Shown here piece by piece: positions 10,301-24,200 of a DNA stretch of 64,000 bases. A program made the position numbers and the translations under genes. Positions within the stretch are counted from its first letter, which is position 1. Every line of letters begins with the position of its first letter. Source of the DNA: Tetrahymena thermophila SB210 (taxonomy: Eukaryota > Ciliophora > Oligohymenophorea > Hymenostomatida > Tetrahymenidae). The notes under the pieces were generated by a model. It was not told where the DNA came from. It made no database searches and saw only the letters and a program-made list of their open reading frames with translations. Location: the NCBI RefSeq assembly GCF_000189635.1, contig NW_002476246.1:372001-436000 (forward strand). The letters run 5' to 3'.

Positions 10301-13192
10301 CTTATTATCCTCTCAATTATTCAAATTGTTAATAGTGTATAAATAATTTTACATTAGACTCAACTACAAAATAATGCCTATGTAGTGTATAAAATTGTTA
10401 AATATGCTCTCCAAATGATGGTAAAATATGCAACAAATGCACTAATAACTATTTATTGAGCTCAAATAATTAAGACTGTAGTTGTATTTCTTTAAATTGT
10501 TAAATATGTGATTAACTTGATGGCTAGCTATGTTAAAAATGTAATTCTGGATACATTCTAGATCCTACTACTAAAAAGTGCTTCAAATAAATATAAAACT
10601 GTCAAACTTATAATCCTCTCGACTATTTAAATTGTTAATAGTGTATAAATAATTTTATTTTAGACTAAACTACAAATTAATGTTTATGCAGCGTACAAAA
10701 TTGTTAAATTTGCTCTGCAAATGGATAGATATGTAAAACATGTATTAAAAATTATATGGGTCCATAGTGCTTATGCTAAGTATAAAATTGTAGCATATGT
10801 TCTAAATAAGATGGTAATATTTGTGATACTTGTAATTAAGGGTTTTAATGGAATAATTTAACAAAAAAATGTGATGCAATACCTAAATGCTTAGTTTAAA
10901 ATTGTGATTAATGCTAATTAAATAATTCTAACTCATGTTCTTAATGCTCAGATGGATATTTAATTATAATTAATTCCTAGAAAAATACCAATCCAATCAA
11001 TATATGTTAAAAAATAAATGCTTGTATGGTTCATGGATGTTAAACATGCTCTCAAACTGATAATAATGTGTGTTTAAAATGTAATGATCCACTGATAGTT
11101 AAAAATCTAGGGAAACTATGTCAATCAATTGATTCAAATTATTTTTATGTTATTTATAAAGTTACTGATACTGGATATAATATAACCATTTCTTTTTAAG
11201 AAAATTTAGTTAACTTCAATATGACTAACTATGAGTAAATATTAAGGATAGAAATAACTGGAATTTAAAATTATACTTATCAAGTGACAAGTGTGTTAAG
11301 CAATAAAATATATCTTAGCATTAAAGTTGATTAAAACTGTAAAAATTAAAAACTAGAAGTGAAATTACATGATCCTAATTTTGTTTAAATAAATAATATT
11401 TAAAACAGTTTCAAGGAAGTTTAATTGAGTAGCTATGTAATTTAAAACTAAAATTAATAAGAGTAAGCATAGGCAGCAAAGAGTGCTAGTCAAAGCATGT
11501 AAAGTACATTACTATATTCGATGCTATCAATAGCAATGATTGGAAACTTTTATGTACTTTTTAACACTATCGATCTCACCACTTTTATATATTTTTTGAT
11601 GTTTGTAAATGTCAGATATCCTTCTAATGTAACTGCATTTTGCTCTATTTTTCAAAATTTCCAAATGGCTTTCATCCCTAATGTCTTTTAAGCATATCTT
11701 ATTGATCCGGACTACATTTAGCCCTACACTCCAGGCAAATTTATGGATTATGGAAACGATGCATACCTTTTAAATAGTTCGGGCTAGAGTTATACAATAG
11801 TTTTTGGCATTTTAGCAATTTACATATTTATAAAATTACTCAGCTTTATAAAAATACCTGGATTTTAGTTGTATCTATAAAAGAAAATTGAAAGCGGTTG
11901 GGAATATAATGCTTTCTTTGATCTTATCTGGAGTGTCTATATGTATATAGTTGTAGGAGTTTTCTTGCAATTTTACAAATTTGAGTTCACAGAGTCTCTA
12001 TCTTTCTTAAATTATACCCTTTTTTCTATGTCTTTTATAGCAATTTTTTTCATCCCAATAATGATTGCAATATTTATTTCTAAGACACCTAACTTAAATG
12101 ACCCAAGAATTCAAAAGTAATTTTCATCTATAGTAGGAGGATTAAAAGTTTGTGGTGACTCGGAAGTAAAATAGCAAATATTACCATCAATAGAAAACAA
12201 GATTGGTTCTTAATGTAATATAAATTAAGATTAAATTAACAAAAAGTCTAATTATTCTGAAATAGTCAGTTCTTTAAAAGTAAATTTATTTTAATTTTTT
12301 TTAATTTATGTTAATTTTTTTTAAGTCGAATAAAAAAATAAAGTACTAAGAAAGAGTTATGAGATATAGCAAATATACAAATGTTTTTTTGTACTTCAGA
12401 AAAATTGCTTATGCCATATTCATCATTTACTTATTTGATTGTCCATATGTTTAATTGATTTTAATAAGTCTCCTAAATACTTTTTTAGCATTTTTTTATT
12501 TTTATATTTGTCCTCAAGATAAATAGTTTGAAAATATAAGAAATGGCTTGAGTGAAGTTTTTTTAATAGTGATGCAAATATGTGCTGGAATCCTTGTGGA
12601 TGATAGGTAGGATCAAGATGAACAAGAAAGAATAAACATTGGTTGGGTGTTAATTGGAAGTGCCTCTTTTATTTTACTAATGCATATATTTACTGTTGTC
12701 ATAGATCTTTTTAGATTTATTTTTAATCTAGTAAAAGATTTGATTTTATCAATTAAGCAATATTATAAAACTTAAAAGCATGAAAAAATCTTAAATAAAT
12801 AAGAAAATTAATTAAAAAGAATGAGTGCATTAATTAAATTACCAATAGGAGAGATGACATCTTAAATTTATTTACCTTTCACAGGAAGCAATCCAATAAA
12901 ATTAAGTTCTAAAATATTAGTTGAAACTAATTTATCTCCTGAAAATCGAAAAGGGAAAACAAATACTTTCTAAAACTAAGGAGATTCTAATGAAAAATAT
13001 ATTTCTCAAACATAATTTATGAATTAATATATATAATAGAACAATAATTAAAATTAAGCCTAATTATAAAGAGAAATTGCTAATATCCATTAATAATCTT
13101 TTTAAGACCTTTCTTAAATAAGCAATTAAATTATATAAGATAAATAAGTAAAAAGTAATAAAATTAATATTAGCTAACTTTTGAAATCATGA
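7307..13192 (+). CDS. Giant cysteine-rich multi-pass membrane protein 1, 1822 aa
   Basis: Five exons: 7307-7379, 7451-8230, 8423-8908, 9017-12279 and 12326-13192. All introns are GT...AG, and the total of 5469 nt is in frame to TGA 13190-13192. Exon 1 encodes a signal peptide (MKKNFKMVSLKNSILIWIFS). Residues ~25-200 form a cysteine-poor N-terminal domain. From ~200 to ~1150 there are cysteine modules of ~33 residues (CxC...NCxxC...DGxxCxxCxxGY), resembling growth-factor-receptor/furin-like repeats. Two exact 306-nt units lie at ~801-1005. A cysteine-poor juxtamembrane domain (GYNITISFQE) follows. About eight hydrophobic segments start at ~1278, with the motifs IGNFYVLFNTIDLTTFIYF, CSIFQNFQ, SGWEY, NYTLF, KYTNVFLYFRK, DEQERINIGWV. 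The last ~140 residues are a hydrophilic Gln/Asn-rich tail. A plasma-membrane receptor or recognition role is inferred. It is much closer to giant protein 2 than to 3. Confidence 0.93.
10081..10692 (+). repeat. Two tandem 306-nt (102-aa) units inside giant gene 1
   Basis: Equivalent GTATAAAATTG/GTACAAAATTG anchors occur at 10081, 10387 and 10693, exactly 306 nt apart. Each unit encodes three cysteine modules. Giant genes 2 and 3 have four and one unit at the same place. Confidence 0.9.
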
Positions 13193-13743
13193 TTTTTCTT
13201 CAAAATTTAGCTTTTTTAAAAGCATTTAAATATATTTAAAATAAAAGTTAGAATTTTATATAAAATTTATATTTTCTGTATTTTTAACAATTCTTTAAAT
13301 TTTAAAAAATAATTAACTATTAATTTTTTAAAATAAAATTTTATTATTTTTAAATATAAAAATTAAATTTGATATGATTTAAATAATAATAAAATATATT
13401 AAATATTACTTTTTTAAGCTAATTTATCATAAAAACTTTTAATAAAATATGATAATTTTAGAGATATTATTAATTAAAGAAATAATCTTAATAATTCAAA
13501 TATTTTTTATTTTTATTTACTTTTATATAACAAATTATTTTTTATTAGAAATATTTCCTTACATTATTATATTTTTGAAATAAATTTAAATTCATTTTAT
13601 TTAATTTATGTTTAAAATATTTCTTTTTTATTTTTAGATTTTTTTTTTTTTAATTATTAAAATAATATATAATATTTTATGCTTTAATTGTAAATTTTAG
13701 AGAAACCAAAAATTAATTAGAAAATTTAAATAATTATCAATAA
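13193..13743. other. Junction between block 1 and block 2
   Basis: The 3' flank of giant gene 1, then from about 13330 the start of block 2, which aligns with 1937 onward. It is A+T rich with no gene. No mobile element or terminal repeats are seen at the junction. Confidence 0.6.
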
Positions 13744-15069
13744 ATGTAGAACTCATCGAATAGTAATAGCCAAAATTTACTTTATAGGATTATGAAAAAA
13801 GATAAATCGATATAGATTTTACTAATATAGAGAAAGAGCTGGATTAATGAAAATAGCGGATTGAATTAAATGAATAAGATTTAGAGGCTATGATAAAATT
13901 AGGATTAATCTATCTTAGATATTATAAAAATAAAAAGAATTGTTTGCAATATTTTGAAAGATTTCTCAAAATTGATGAAAGAGATATAGATGCACTGCTA
14001 GGTAAATGCTACTGCATTTTAGAAGATTAAAAAAAACTGAATTGAGTAATGTTAATCACTTATTGATAAATGTTTTTCCCAAAAGAAAAAGTATTAGAGA
14101 ATATACTACTATTAATCTATGCTTTATTATCTAATGTATAAAGATTTTCTTAGCAAAAAGTTTATAATGAAGGCACTGAAACATTAACCAAAGCAGTATT
14201 TATCCCTTTCTCTTCTTGCATTATTACAAAGTGAATTTTCTTCTGAAGTAGAACAGTCTAAATATATTATTTATAATCTTGGTATAAATCCTTAAGATTT
14301 TAAATATGGCTTTTCTGTATTTTATAAGTAGGAAAGATTTATGAAAAGCTAATTAAATAACCTAATTAAGCAATATCATCCATTTATAATCATGCAAAAA
14401 AAGATATAATTATTCTTAAGCTTATAAAATGGTAAGTGATATTTATTCTAACCAACTAATGATGAAGTCTACTTGAGTATGGGGGAAATAAAGGATAAAT
14501 AAAACAAGAAAGAATAATTATTGGAATATTTTTTTAAAACTATAGAAATAAATCCTCAAAATGAAACTGCATATATTTTGATTCTTGATAGGTATGAGTA
14601 AATGGGTTATATAAGAAAGGAATTTTATGATTTATGCACTCAATTTTCTAAGAAAAATCGTTATCCTGCTGACGCTAGCTTTGAGATGGCTTATTCACTT
14701 GACCCATAAAGATTTTATCCAGCTTTAAAATACAATAAAAAATTTCTTAATTCTACTTTTTTTGTTGATATTTACAACAACATAGGAAATATATATTTTC
14801 AATTGAAATATTTAGAAGAGGCTGAAAACTACTTTCTTAAAACCCTACAGTAGGACCCTAATGATTTACAATTCAATAAAAACTTAAATATTGTAGCTGA
14901 ATACTCAAAACTAGTAAATGAAGGTTTTTATCCCTTTGAGTATAATAGTGATTAAAAAGATGATAATAACGATGAAGATGGTGTATAAAATCAAGAAGAA
15001 GAACAAGAACAATAGGAAGAAGAAGAAAAAGATTAAGAAATCAATCAAGAAAATAATAAAAAAACATGA
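13744..15069 (+). pseudogene. TPR pseudogene, block 2
   Basis: A full-length decayed copy of the 2457-3854 gene. One base is lost within the first ten codons. In the ancestral frame a TGC has become part of TGA at about 13848 (GATTAATGAAAA). There are single-base losses near 14035-14046 (GAAGATTAAAAAAAACTGAATTGAG). A deletion of ~58 nt at about 14458 removes one TPR helix pair and shifts frame. The acidic 3' end is still recognisable. No long code-6 frame survives. The 58-nt and GAATTGAG lesions are shared with the block-3 copy. Confidence 0.9.
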
Positions 15070-15643
15070 AAATTAATCTTCAAATATTCCAAATAAATTT
15101 TAAATCCAATTTTTTCAATTTCAATATTTAATATTAAAACATTTATTAATTAATTTATTTCATATTATCACAAACTTAAATTTAAAAAAATAAATTGTTA
15201 AATATAATTTCTATAAACTTCTTAGTGATCACTTTTAACTTTTAAAAATCAATATTTTTTACATTTTAAATATACATTATTAATTATTGGCAATGCTAGT
15301 CAAAAAATATTTAAAAAAAAAAATAATTTATGAAAATTCAATTAATTTTTACTTGTAGTGAGATATTTTTGAATTAAGAAAAACTTATTCTTAAGTCTTA
15401 GTTTATTAATAAATTTACATAAATATGAAATAGAAATATATATTTATAATTATTATAATATATTTTATTTTTTAGCATATGAAATTCATGGATTAAATAA
15501 TTATCTCTTCTATTTATGCATGCTAAACATATAATTAATATTAATGTTAATTAGCCAACTCTAAAAAATTAAAAAAAGTGAAAGTATTTATTAATTTTAG
15601 TTAATTCATAAGCTAATTAAATTATCATAAATATATTTTTAAA
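15070..15643. other. Intergenic region between the two pseudogenes of block 2
   Basis: A shortened, diverged version of 3855-4595. Nothing else is seen. Confidence 0.5.
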
Positions 15644-16874
15644 ATGGAAATAGAAACTCAAGCATCTTTATCTAACTCTATTGAAAAATAGAGACAAATT
15701 TTTTACTAAACTAGGTGAGGTAGCAAATACATTTTTTCATTTAATAGTTTTCTAATGAAAATTTAGATAGTTAATCAATCGACAGAGTTAGTATTAGTGA
15801 AGATAAATAGTAGAATCTACTGATTTAAAAAAAAATGTTTCTGTAAAACTTAGAAAAAAATAAAAAAGGGTTTGCTAAACTTTTACTATTTCTTTAAAAT
15901 TTAAAGGACAATATGTTTTTTATGTTTTTGGTGACTTTTGCATATCAGAATCATATTAAGACTTAATTAAGCTTTGATAATTTGGTAATCAGAGTCAATA
16001 TAAAAATATGACGATTTCTTTCATTGATACAAAACTGATATTTAATAGGATTTAAGAAATTCCGTTAGAAAAAGTTGTGATTGAATTATAGAATGTTCCT
16101 CATTAAATCTATTACTAATTCAGCTAAGTTTTATTGAATATAGGTTAATATTATGATTAAATTAAAGTAGAAATTTTAGAATATAAAGAAGTTAACCAAG
16201 AAAAATATGACTATGAGTATAATTAATATAGTTAATTTTGTCTAAAAAAAGTTAAAGACCTGATGAAGTAATATAAATTAAGCTCGTATTGTAAAGGTAG
16301 CACTAATTTTAAAGATGGATCTTTGGATATAAGTCATGTTGTATATTCAAATGGATTACTTGATTTAATCTGCTTGGACTACGACACGATGTAACAGTTA
16401 TGTTTAAGAGACAGGCAGATTTAATTGGTTAAAGATATAAATTAAATATTGGAAAGCTCATTGTTTTGTTTAATGAGCAGATTTTAAAATAGCACTGAAT
16501 ATAAAATAAGAGTTAACTTTACTACTCTAGATGGATATGATTTATGGTTAGATTTGACTTACCATAAAATATAGCCACCTACTTATAAGGGAATGTTTGG
16601 CAATTTCTTCTTTTGCTTAATAGAAATAGATATTGATGCAAATTAATAAAAAGGACTTCTAGACTATACGAATTCCATTTAATCTAATAATGCAAATTTT
16701 AATTCATTTTTATAAAAAGAGTTATCTTTCTTTTAAGAAGATATTGGATACTCGATTTTATCATAGTCCTTCTTGGAATGGTACTATTAAGACTTAATAA
16801 AAAAAATATAAGGTCTACATAGTTAATCCAATGACCTACTTTCAAAACAATGCGGTTTCAGATTAATATCTTGA
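15644..16874 (+). pseudogene. Pseudogene of the 417-aa gene, block 2
   Basis: It aligns end to end with 4596-5849. The ATG is kept, but a base loss near codon 15 (GAAAAATAGAGAC) puts a TGA in frame at about 15716. A further deletion near 15960 removes ~28 nt (the VRLGGSLGW region), and several single-base changes follow. From about 16300 to its end the copy is almost identical to the intact gene, down to the final TCTTGA. The 5' half is decayed and the 3' half fresh, which suggests recent gene conversion from block 1. Confidence 0.88.
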
Positions 16875-18203
16875 AAGGTTTTAAAAATAGATAGATTATT
16901 AAAAAAATAATTATCAAGAAAAACTTAATGAATAATGTAATTAAAAACCTCTATAAAACCAATTTATTTGGTTTTAAAATAAGATTTGATAATAATATTA
17001 ATTGTTATATATGAAAAATATTAAAGAAATGTGATTTTTATTAAATATTTTGTGTTTAATAAATTATAATAATTTATTTTATGAAAGTTATCAAATTTTA
17101 ATATTTCCTTTTTCTAATGGTTATTTGATTACTTGAAAATACAAAAATATCTTTTAAATTAAGACTTAAATTAAAATCCACAAAAATTAAAGAGTTAATA
17201 ATTTTTTTTAAAATAAAAATGATATTTTATTCAATAATAGAATAACTAAGAATATTAATATTGATTGATTTAAAAAAAAATAATTGATTGATATATCAAT
17301 TAATTTATTATTAAATTTATTTTCTAATGTAAACTAAATCATAATTTGCTCTTTTATTAGTTTACGAGTTTACGATTAAATTATTTACTCTAAAATTAAA
17401 AATAGATTAAATGTAACATATTTTTGAAATTACATTATTATTAGTAACAGTTTATTTATTTTATGAAAATGTATTAAATCCAATAAACATTTTTAATGAT
17501 TTTACAATTTATTTTTTCAATCTAAAGTTTTTCAATTTAGTAATAGGAAAAACTTAAAGATCTACTTCAAGTAATAATAATGATGTATTCACCTTAAATC
17601 ACTATCCTGATTATTTTTAGACTTTATTTCTATGTAAATTAGAGGGAATTATTCAAAAATTTATAATACTGTCCATACAATAACACAATTTCTTTGGTTG
17701 GTTATATTTTAATTAAAAATTTAATGGCTATCTTTGAATTATAATTAAATTTGATAATTACCATTCCTTAATATTTTAAAAATATTAAAATAAGTTTAAT
17801 ATGTCAGAAAAAAGTATTTATAAGAAATAATGAGCAATTTCTAACTACCTATAATAGAAAAATATTAAAGAATTGATGACATAACATTTTTACTTGCTTA
17901 AAAATTAATTGTAAAAAAAAAAATCGCTTATATTTTCACCTTAATCAGATAGTATTTATATAATATTACAAAATTATTTATCAAATAGTTCAAAGCTTAA
18001 CCGCTTAACTTTTTTACATTTTTAAGTGTATTGTTTACTTATTATTAAAATAAAAAGTTTAAATATCCCTTTTTATATACAATCAAAAAGTCATTAAAAA
18101 TCCAATTCTTCTTCCAAATCATAATTAAAGAATTTAATCAAAAAGATATTTAGTTATACAAAATAAACAGATATATCAAATTTATTCCTAATAGAGGCTC
18201 TCA
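16875..18203. other. Upstream region of giant gene 2
   Basis: Nearly identical to 5850-7306 except that it lacks the 170-bp segment and keeps what appears to be the original ~36 bp there. No gene is seen. The tandem octamer is at 17995-18010. Confidence 0.6.
17995..18010. promoter_or_regulatory. Tandem octamer upstream of giant gene 2
   Basis: The GCTTAACC-GCTTAACT copy, in the same orientation and at about the same distance from the ATG as in block 1. Confidence 0.35.
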
Positions 18204-21200
18204 ATGAAAATGAATTATAAAATGGTTTCTTTGAAAAATTCTATTCTAGTTTGGATTTTTAGTTTTTTTATTACAAGTAATTATTTAAATACATTAAACT
18301 TATTAGAATGAGATGATAACGCTATTAAAATCTTTATTAAAAAAAGGGATAAAAACTTATGAGGTATTATATATGATGGATTTTACACCTGGTTTTGATA
18401 GCAGAACTCTATTTTTGAACTAATGGAGCATTATATCTGGAGAATATGATTCGACATAATAAAAGGCTGATTATTATTGTAAGACTTCAACTTCAACAAC
18501 TGCTTGCGTTCTCTCACCCTATTATGGAATTTATCCATAAGGATTCTAGGTTACTGCTTCGGCTTAGGAACAACCTTATTAATTTACTTATGCGGATATT
18601 CTTTATTTTACAACTGCTAGTGATTTAGTTGATTTTAATATGGTTGATTAGACAAATAATGTCGCTACATAACTTTTAGGAAGTATGGGTGATAAATAAA
18701 ATTAGTAATGTGCATATTAAATCAGTTGCAGTAAAAATGCTACATTGAATGATGTAGTTAAATTTTCTTTGTCTTACAATAACCAATTTATAAGTAAAAA
18801 TCCTGTAACATCATTTACGTATCACAGAAATCCTATTAATGGAGATTGGTTTGGGTTGTTGAAAATTGTGATTTGGTCTAACTGTGTTGAAAATTGCTTA
18901 ACCTGTGAAGATGCTAATAACTGTAAGGTGTGCATGAAAGGATTCAATCGATACACTCTTTTAAACGGAGACAAAGTATGTGAAGAAACTAGTGGTTGTA
19001 AAACTACTAACTGTTTTTCATGTATAAAAAATTCTGTCTTAAGTATAAATAAATGTGTTAAATGTAATCCTGGTTACAATTTAAATCCTAATGGCAATTG
19101 TGATGCTTAAAGTAACTGTTCATCTAGTAAATTATTTTATTTAAATTTTTAATATAAAAACAGTAATTTACTTATTTAAAATAAAAAAATTATTTTACTA
19201 AAAAATTAAATTAAACTCAAAAAATATAAAGCAACTTTTAAAATACTAATTCTAACATTGTTAATTTATAAAAAAATAGTTTTAAATTAAAACTTACTTT
19301 ATCTTTTATTTATTTTAGGTTAATATTATTCTAGAGATGTTAAAGCTTGTGTTGATTACCAATCAATTTGCTTGATGCAAGTTAGCAGCAAGTATAATTA
19401 ATGGCAAGCATGTACTTAGCCAGTTAGCACATCAATCATCAAATGTCCAAAAGAAAAAACTATATTAATATACGAATTAAAAAATTATCAAGTATTAACA
19501 TGTGACTGTAAAGTTGATTATTGTGATGTTTGCTAGAATGCTTAAACTTGTGATATATGTAAGAGTGGTTATTAATTTAATTCAAAAAAAACTTTATGTA
19601 TTTTCAATTAATGTCCTAAAGGATTAATTAAAGATCCTAATTCTGGTCTTTGTGTTTCTAATTGCCCAGGAACTAATTGTTTGACTTGTAATAGCTCTAA
19701 TTGTCTTGAATGCCTTAGTGATGGAAATTATTATATTGATTTTAAAAATCCGTAAAATTGTGTTGTCTGTACGATTCCTAATTGCTATAATTGCTCAAAT
19801 GATGGTAAATCACTTTTCATTTGAAAATATTTATTTTTTAATAAATATTTCTTCTAATAAAAAACAATACTTTGAGAAAAAAAATGATTTTATTTTTTTT
19901 GTAAAAAATAGGAAAATGCTTATTATGTGTTCCTGGTTATGCTTTAAGTACTGACAAATTATCTTGCACATGTAATGTTTAAAATTGCATATTTTGCTAA
20001 CATAATTCATCTACTCTTTGTGGCTAATGTGCACCAAATTACTTAAAAAGTGAAGATAGTACCAAATGCTCATGTTATGTAGATGGCTGTACGAAGTGCC
20101 AGGAAAATGATGGATCAAAATGTTTGACTTGTGCTAGTAATTATATTTAAAAGAACGATCTATGTTAATGTCAAGTCAATAATTGCAAAATATGCAGCTC
20201 AAAAGATGGACTTTAATGCTTAGTATGTAATGAAGGGCTAACTTAAAACCCATCAAATAATATATGTTATTGCCCTATAAAGAATTGTATTTCTTGTAGT
20301 AATTATACAGGGTAATGTAAAACCTGTTAATTAAATTATTCATTAAGTTCTGATGGCTTAAACTGCATCTGTAATCATCTAAATTGCTAAATTTGTGATC
20401 CTAATGATGGTAGTATATGTCTATAATGTAATTTAGGCTATGCTGTTGATTCTGATACAAAATAATGTAAGAGCACACTTAAAAATTGCTTAAAAAATTA
20501 GATAGGTAGTGCTAATTAATGTTAAATTTGTCAAAATAATTATTTACTTGATAGTTCTCAATAATGCTAGTGTCAAGTTGATAATTGCTAAATTTGTTCA
20601 CTTAATGATGGTAAAATTTGTGATGTCTGTAAAAGTGGATACAATAAGATTTTAAATAGTTAATGCTTAATCTCTTTACTAAATTGCTTAACATTAAACG
20701 CTAGTGATATTACTAAATGTTAAGTTTGCTAAAAAAATTATCAGTTAGATACCTCATTCTAATGTTAATGTCAAGCTCAAAATTGTAAATCGTGTTCTTC
20801 TTCTGATGGAAATATCTGCTTATAGTGTAGCTCAGGTTATGTTTTAGATATAATTACAAATGAATGTAAAAGTACAATTTAAAACTGCTTACAAAATAAC
20901 CCTAGCAATTTAAGTTAATGCTAAAGTTGTTAGATAAATTATAAACTTGATAGTTCTTATCAATGCCAATGCTAAGTATAAAATTGCTCAATATGCTCTC
21001 CAAATGATGGTAATATATGCAACAAATGCACTAATAACTATTTATTGAGTTCAAATAATTAAAACTGTAGCTGTATTTCTTAAAATTGTTAAATATGTGA
21101 TTTGCTTGATGGTTAGCTATGTTAAAAATGTAATTCTGGATACATTCTAGACCCTACGACTAAAAATTGCTTTAAATAAATATAAAACTGTCAAATTTAT

Positions 21201-24200
21201 TATCCTCTCAATTATTCAAATTGTTAATAGTGTATAAATAATTTTACATTAGACTCGACTACAAAATAATGCCAATGTAGTGTATAAAATTGTTAAATAT
21301 GCTCTCCAAATGATGGAAAAATATGCAACAAATGCACTAATAACTATTTATTGAGCTCAAATAATTAAGACTGTAGCTGTATTTCTTTAAATTGTTAAAT
21401 ATGTGATTTGCTTGATGGTTAGCTATGTTAAAAATGTAATTCTGGATACATTCTAGATCCTACTACTAAAAAGTGCTTCAAATAAATATAAAACTGTCAA
21501 ACTTATAATCCTCTAGACTACTCAAATTGTTAATAGTGTCTTAATAATTTTACATTAGACTCGACTACAAAATAATGCCAATGTAGTGTATAAAATTGTT
21601 AAATATGCTCTCCAAATGATGGAAAAATATGCAACAAATGCACTAATAACTATTTATTGAGCTCAAATAATTAAGACTGTAGCTGTAAATCTTAAAATTG
21701 TTAAATATGTGATTAACTTGATGGCTAACTATGTTAAAAATGTAATTCTGGATACATTCTAGACCCTACTACTAAAAATTGCTTTAAATAAATATAAAAC
21801 TGCCAAACTTATAATCCTCTTGACTATTCAAATTGTTAATAGTGTATACATAATTTTACATTAGACTCGACTACATAATAATGCTTATGCAGTGTATAAA
21901 ATTGTTAAGTATGCTCTCCAAATGATGGTAATATATGCAACAAATGCATTAATAACTATATATAAAGCTCAAATAATTAAGACTGTAGCTGTAAATCTTA
22001 AAATTGTTAAATATGTGATTAACTTGATGGCTAACTATGTTAAAAATGTAATTCTGGATACATTCTAGATCCTACTACTAAAAAGTGCTTCAAATAAATA
22101 TAAAACTGTCAAACTTATAATCCTCTCGACTATTCAAATTGTTAATAGTGTATAAATAATTTTATTTTAGACTAAACTACAAATCAATGTTTATGCAGTG
22201 TACAAAATTGTTAAATTTGCTCTGCAAATGGATAGATATGTAAAACATGTATTAAAAATTACATGGGTCCATAATGCTTATGCTAAGTATAAAATTGTAG
22301 CATATGCTCTAAATAAGATGGTAATGTTTGTGAAACTTGTAATTAAGGATTTTAATGGAATAATTTAACAAAAAAATGTGATGCAATACCAAAATGCTTA
22401 GTTTAAAATTGTGATTAATGCTAATTAAATAATTCTAACTCATGTTCTTAATGCTCAGATGGATATTCAATCATAATTAATTCCTAGAAAAATACCAATC
22501 CAATCAATATATGTTAAAAAATAAATGCTTGTATAATTGAGGGATGTTAAACATGCTCTCAAACTGATAATAATGTATGTTTAAAATGTAATGATCCACT
22601 AATAGTTAAAAATCTAGGGAAACTATGTCAATCAATTGATTCAAATGATTTTTATGTTATTTATAAAGCTACTGATACTGGATATAATGTAACCATTTCT
22701 TTTTAAGAAAATTTAGTTAACTTCAATATAACTAACTATGAGAAAATATTAAGGATAGAAATAACTGGAATTTAAAATTATACTTATCAAGTGACAAATG
22801 TGTTAAGCAATAAAATATATCTCAGCATTAAAGTTGATTAAAACTGTAAAAATTAAAAACTAGAAGTGAAATTACATGACCCTAATTTTGTTTAAATAAA
22901 TAATATTTAAAACAGTTTCAAGGAAGTTTAATTAAGTAGCTATGTAATTTTAAACTAAAATTAATAAGAGTAAGCATAGGCAGCAAAGAGTGCTAGTCAA
23001 AGCATGTAAACTACATTACTATATTCGATGCTATCAATAGCAATGATTGGAAACTTTTATGTGCTTTTTAACACTATCGATCTTACCACTTTTATATATT
23101 TTTTGATGTTTGTAAATGTCAGATATCCTTCTAATGTAACTGCATTTTGCTCTATTTTTCAAAATTTCTAAATGGCTTTCATCCCTAATGTCTTTTAAGC
23201 ATATCTTACTGATCCGGACTACATTTAGCCCTACACTCCAGGCAAATTTATGGATTATGGAAACGATGCATACCTTTTAAATAGCTCGGGCTAGAGTTAT
23301 ACAATAGTTTTTGGCATTTTAGCAATTTACATATTTATAAAATTACTCAGCTTTATAAAAATACCTGGATTTTAGTTGTATCTATAAAAGAAAATTGAAA
23401 GCGGTTGGGAATATAATGCTTTCTTTGATCTTATCTGGACTGTCTATATGTATGTAGTCGTAGGAGTTTTCTTGCAATTTTACAAATTTGAGTTCACAGA
23501 GTCTCTATCTTTCTTAAATTATACCCTTTTCTCTATGTCTTTTATAGCAATGTTTTTCATCCCAATAATGATTGCAATATTTATTTCTAAGGCACCTAAC
23601 TTAAATGACCCAAGAATTCAAAAGTAATTTTCATCTATAGTAGGAGGATTAAAAGTTGGTGGTGACTCGGAAGAGAAATAGCAAATATTACCATCAATAA
23701 AAAACAAGATTGGTTCTTAATGTAATATAAATTAAGATTAAATTGACAAAAAGTCTAATTATTCTGAAATAGTCAGTTCTTTAAAAGTAAATTTATTTTA
23801 ATTTTTTTAATTTATGTTAATTTTTTTAAGTAGAATAAAAAAATAAAGTACTAAGAAAGAGTTATGAGATATAGCAAATATACAAATGTTTTTTTGTACT
23901 TCAGAAAAATTGCTTATGCCATATTCATCATTTACTTATTTGATTGTCCATATGTTTAATTGATTTTAATAAGTCTCCTAAATGCTTGTTTAGCATTTTT
24001 TTATTTTTATATTTGTCCTCAAGATAAATAGTTTGAAAACATAAGAAATGGCTTGAGTGAAGTTTTTTTAATAGTGATGCAAATATGTGCTGGAATCCTT
24101 GTGGATGATAAGTAGGATCAAGATGAACAAGAAAGAATAAACATTGGCTGGGTGTTAATTGGAAGTGCCTCTTTTATTTTACTAATGCATATATTTACTG

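Larger units (their letters stand above)
1937..13329 (+). repeat. Tandem segmental duplication, block 1 of 3
   Basis: An ~11.4-kb unit containing the TPR gene, the unrecognised 417-aa gene and giant gene 1, in that order and all on +. The intergenic DNA aligns by eye with blocks 2 and 3 as well as the genes; the AAATTTTATTATTTTTAAAT start is at about 1937 here and 13333 in block 2. This is the only block in which all three genes are open. Confidence 0.9.

Noticed and set aside
8423..11400. Reading the cysteine modules as LSD1-type or other zinc fingers
   Set aside because: The modules follow a signal peptide in a predicted extracellular region, and the even CxC/NCxxC/CxxC pattern fits disulfide-bonded growth-factor-receptor-like repeats better than zinc binding.
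13193..13743. A transposable element causing the block duplication
   Set aside because: No terminal inverted repeats, target-site duplication or transposase-like frame is seen at either block junction.
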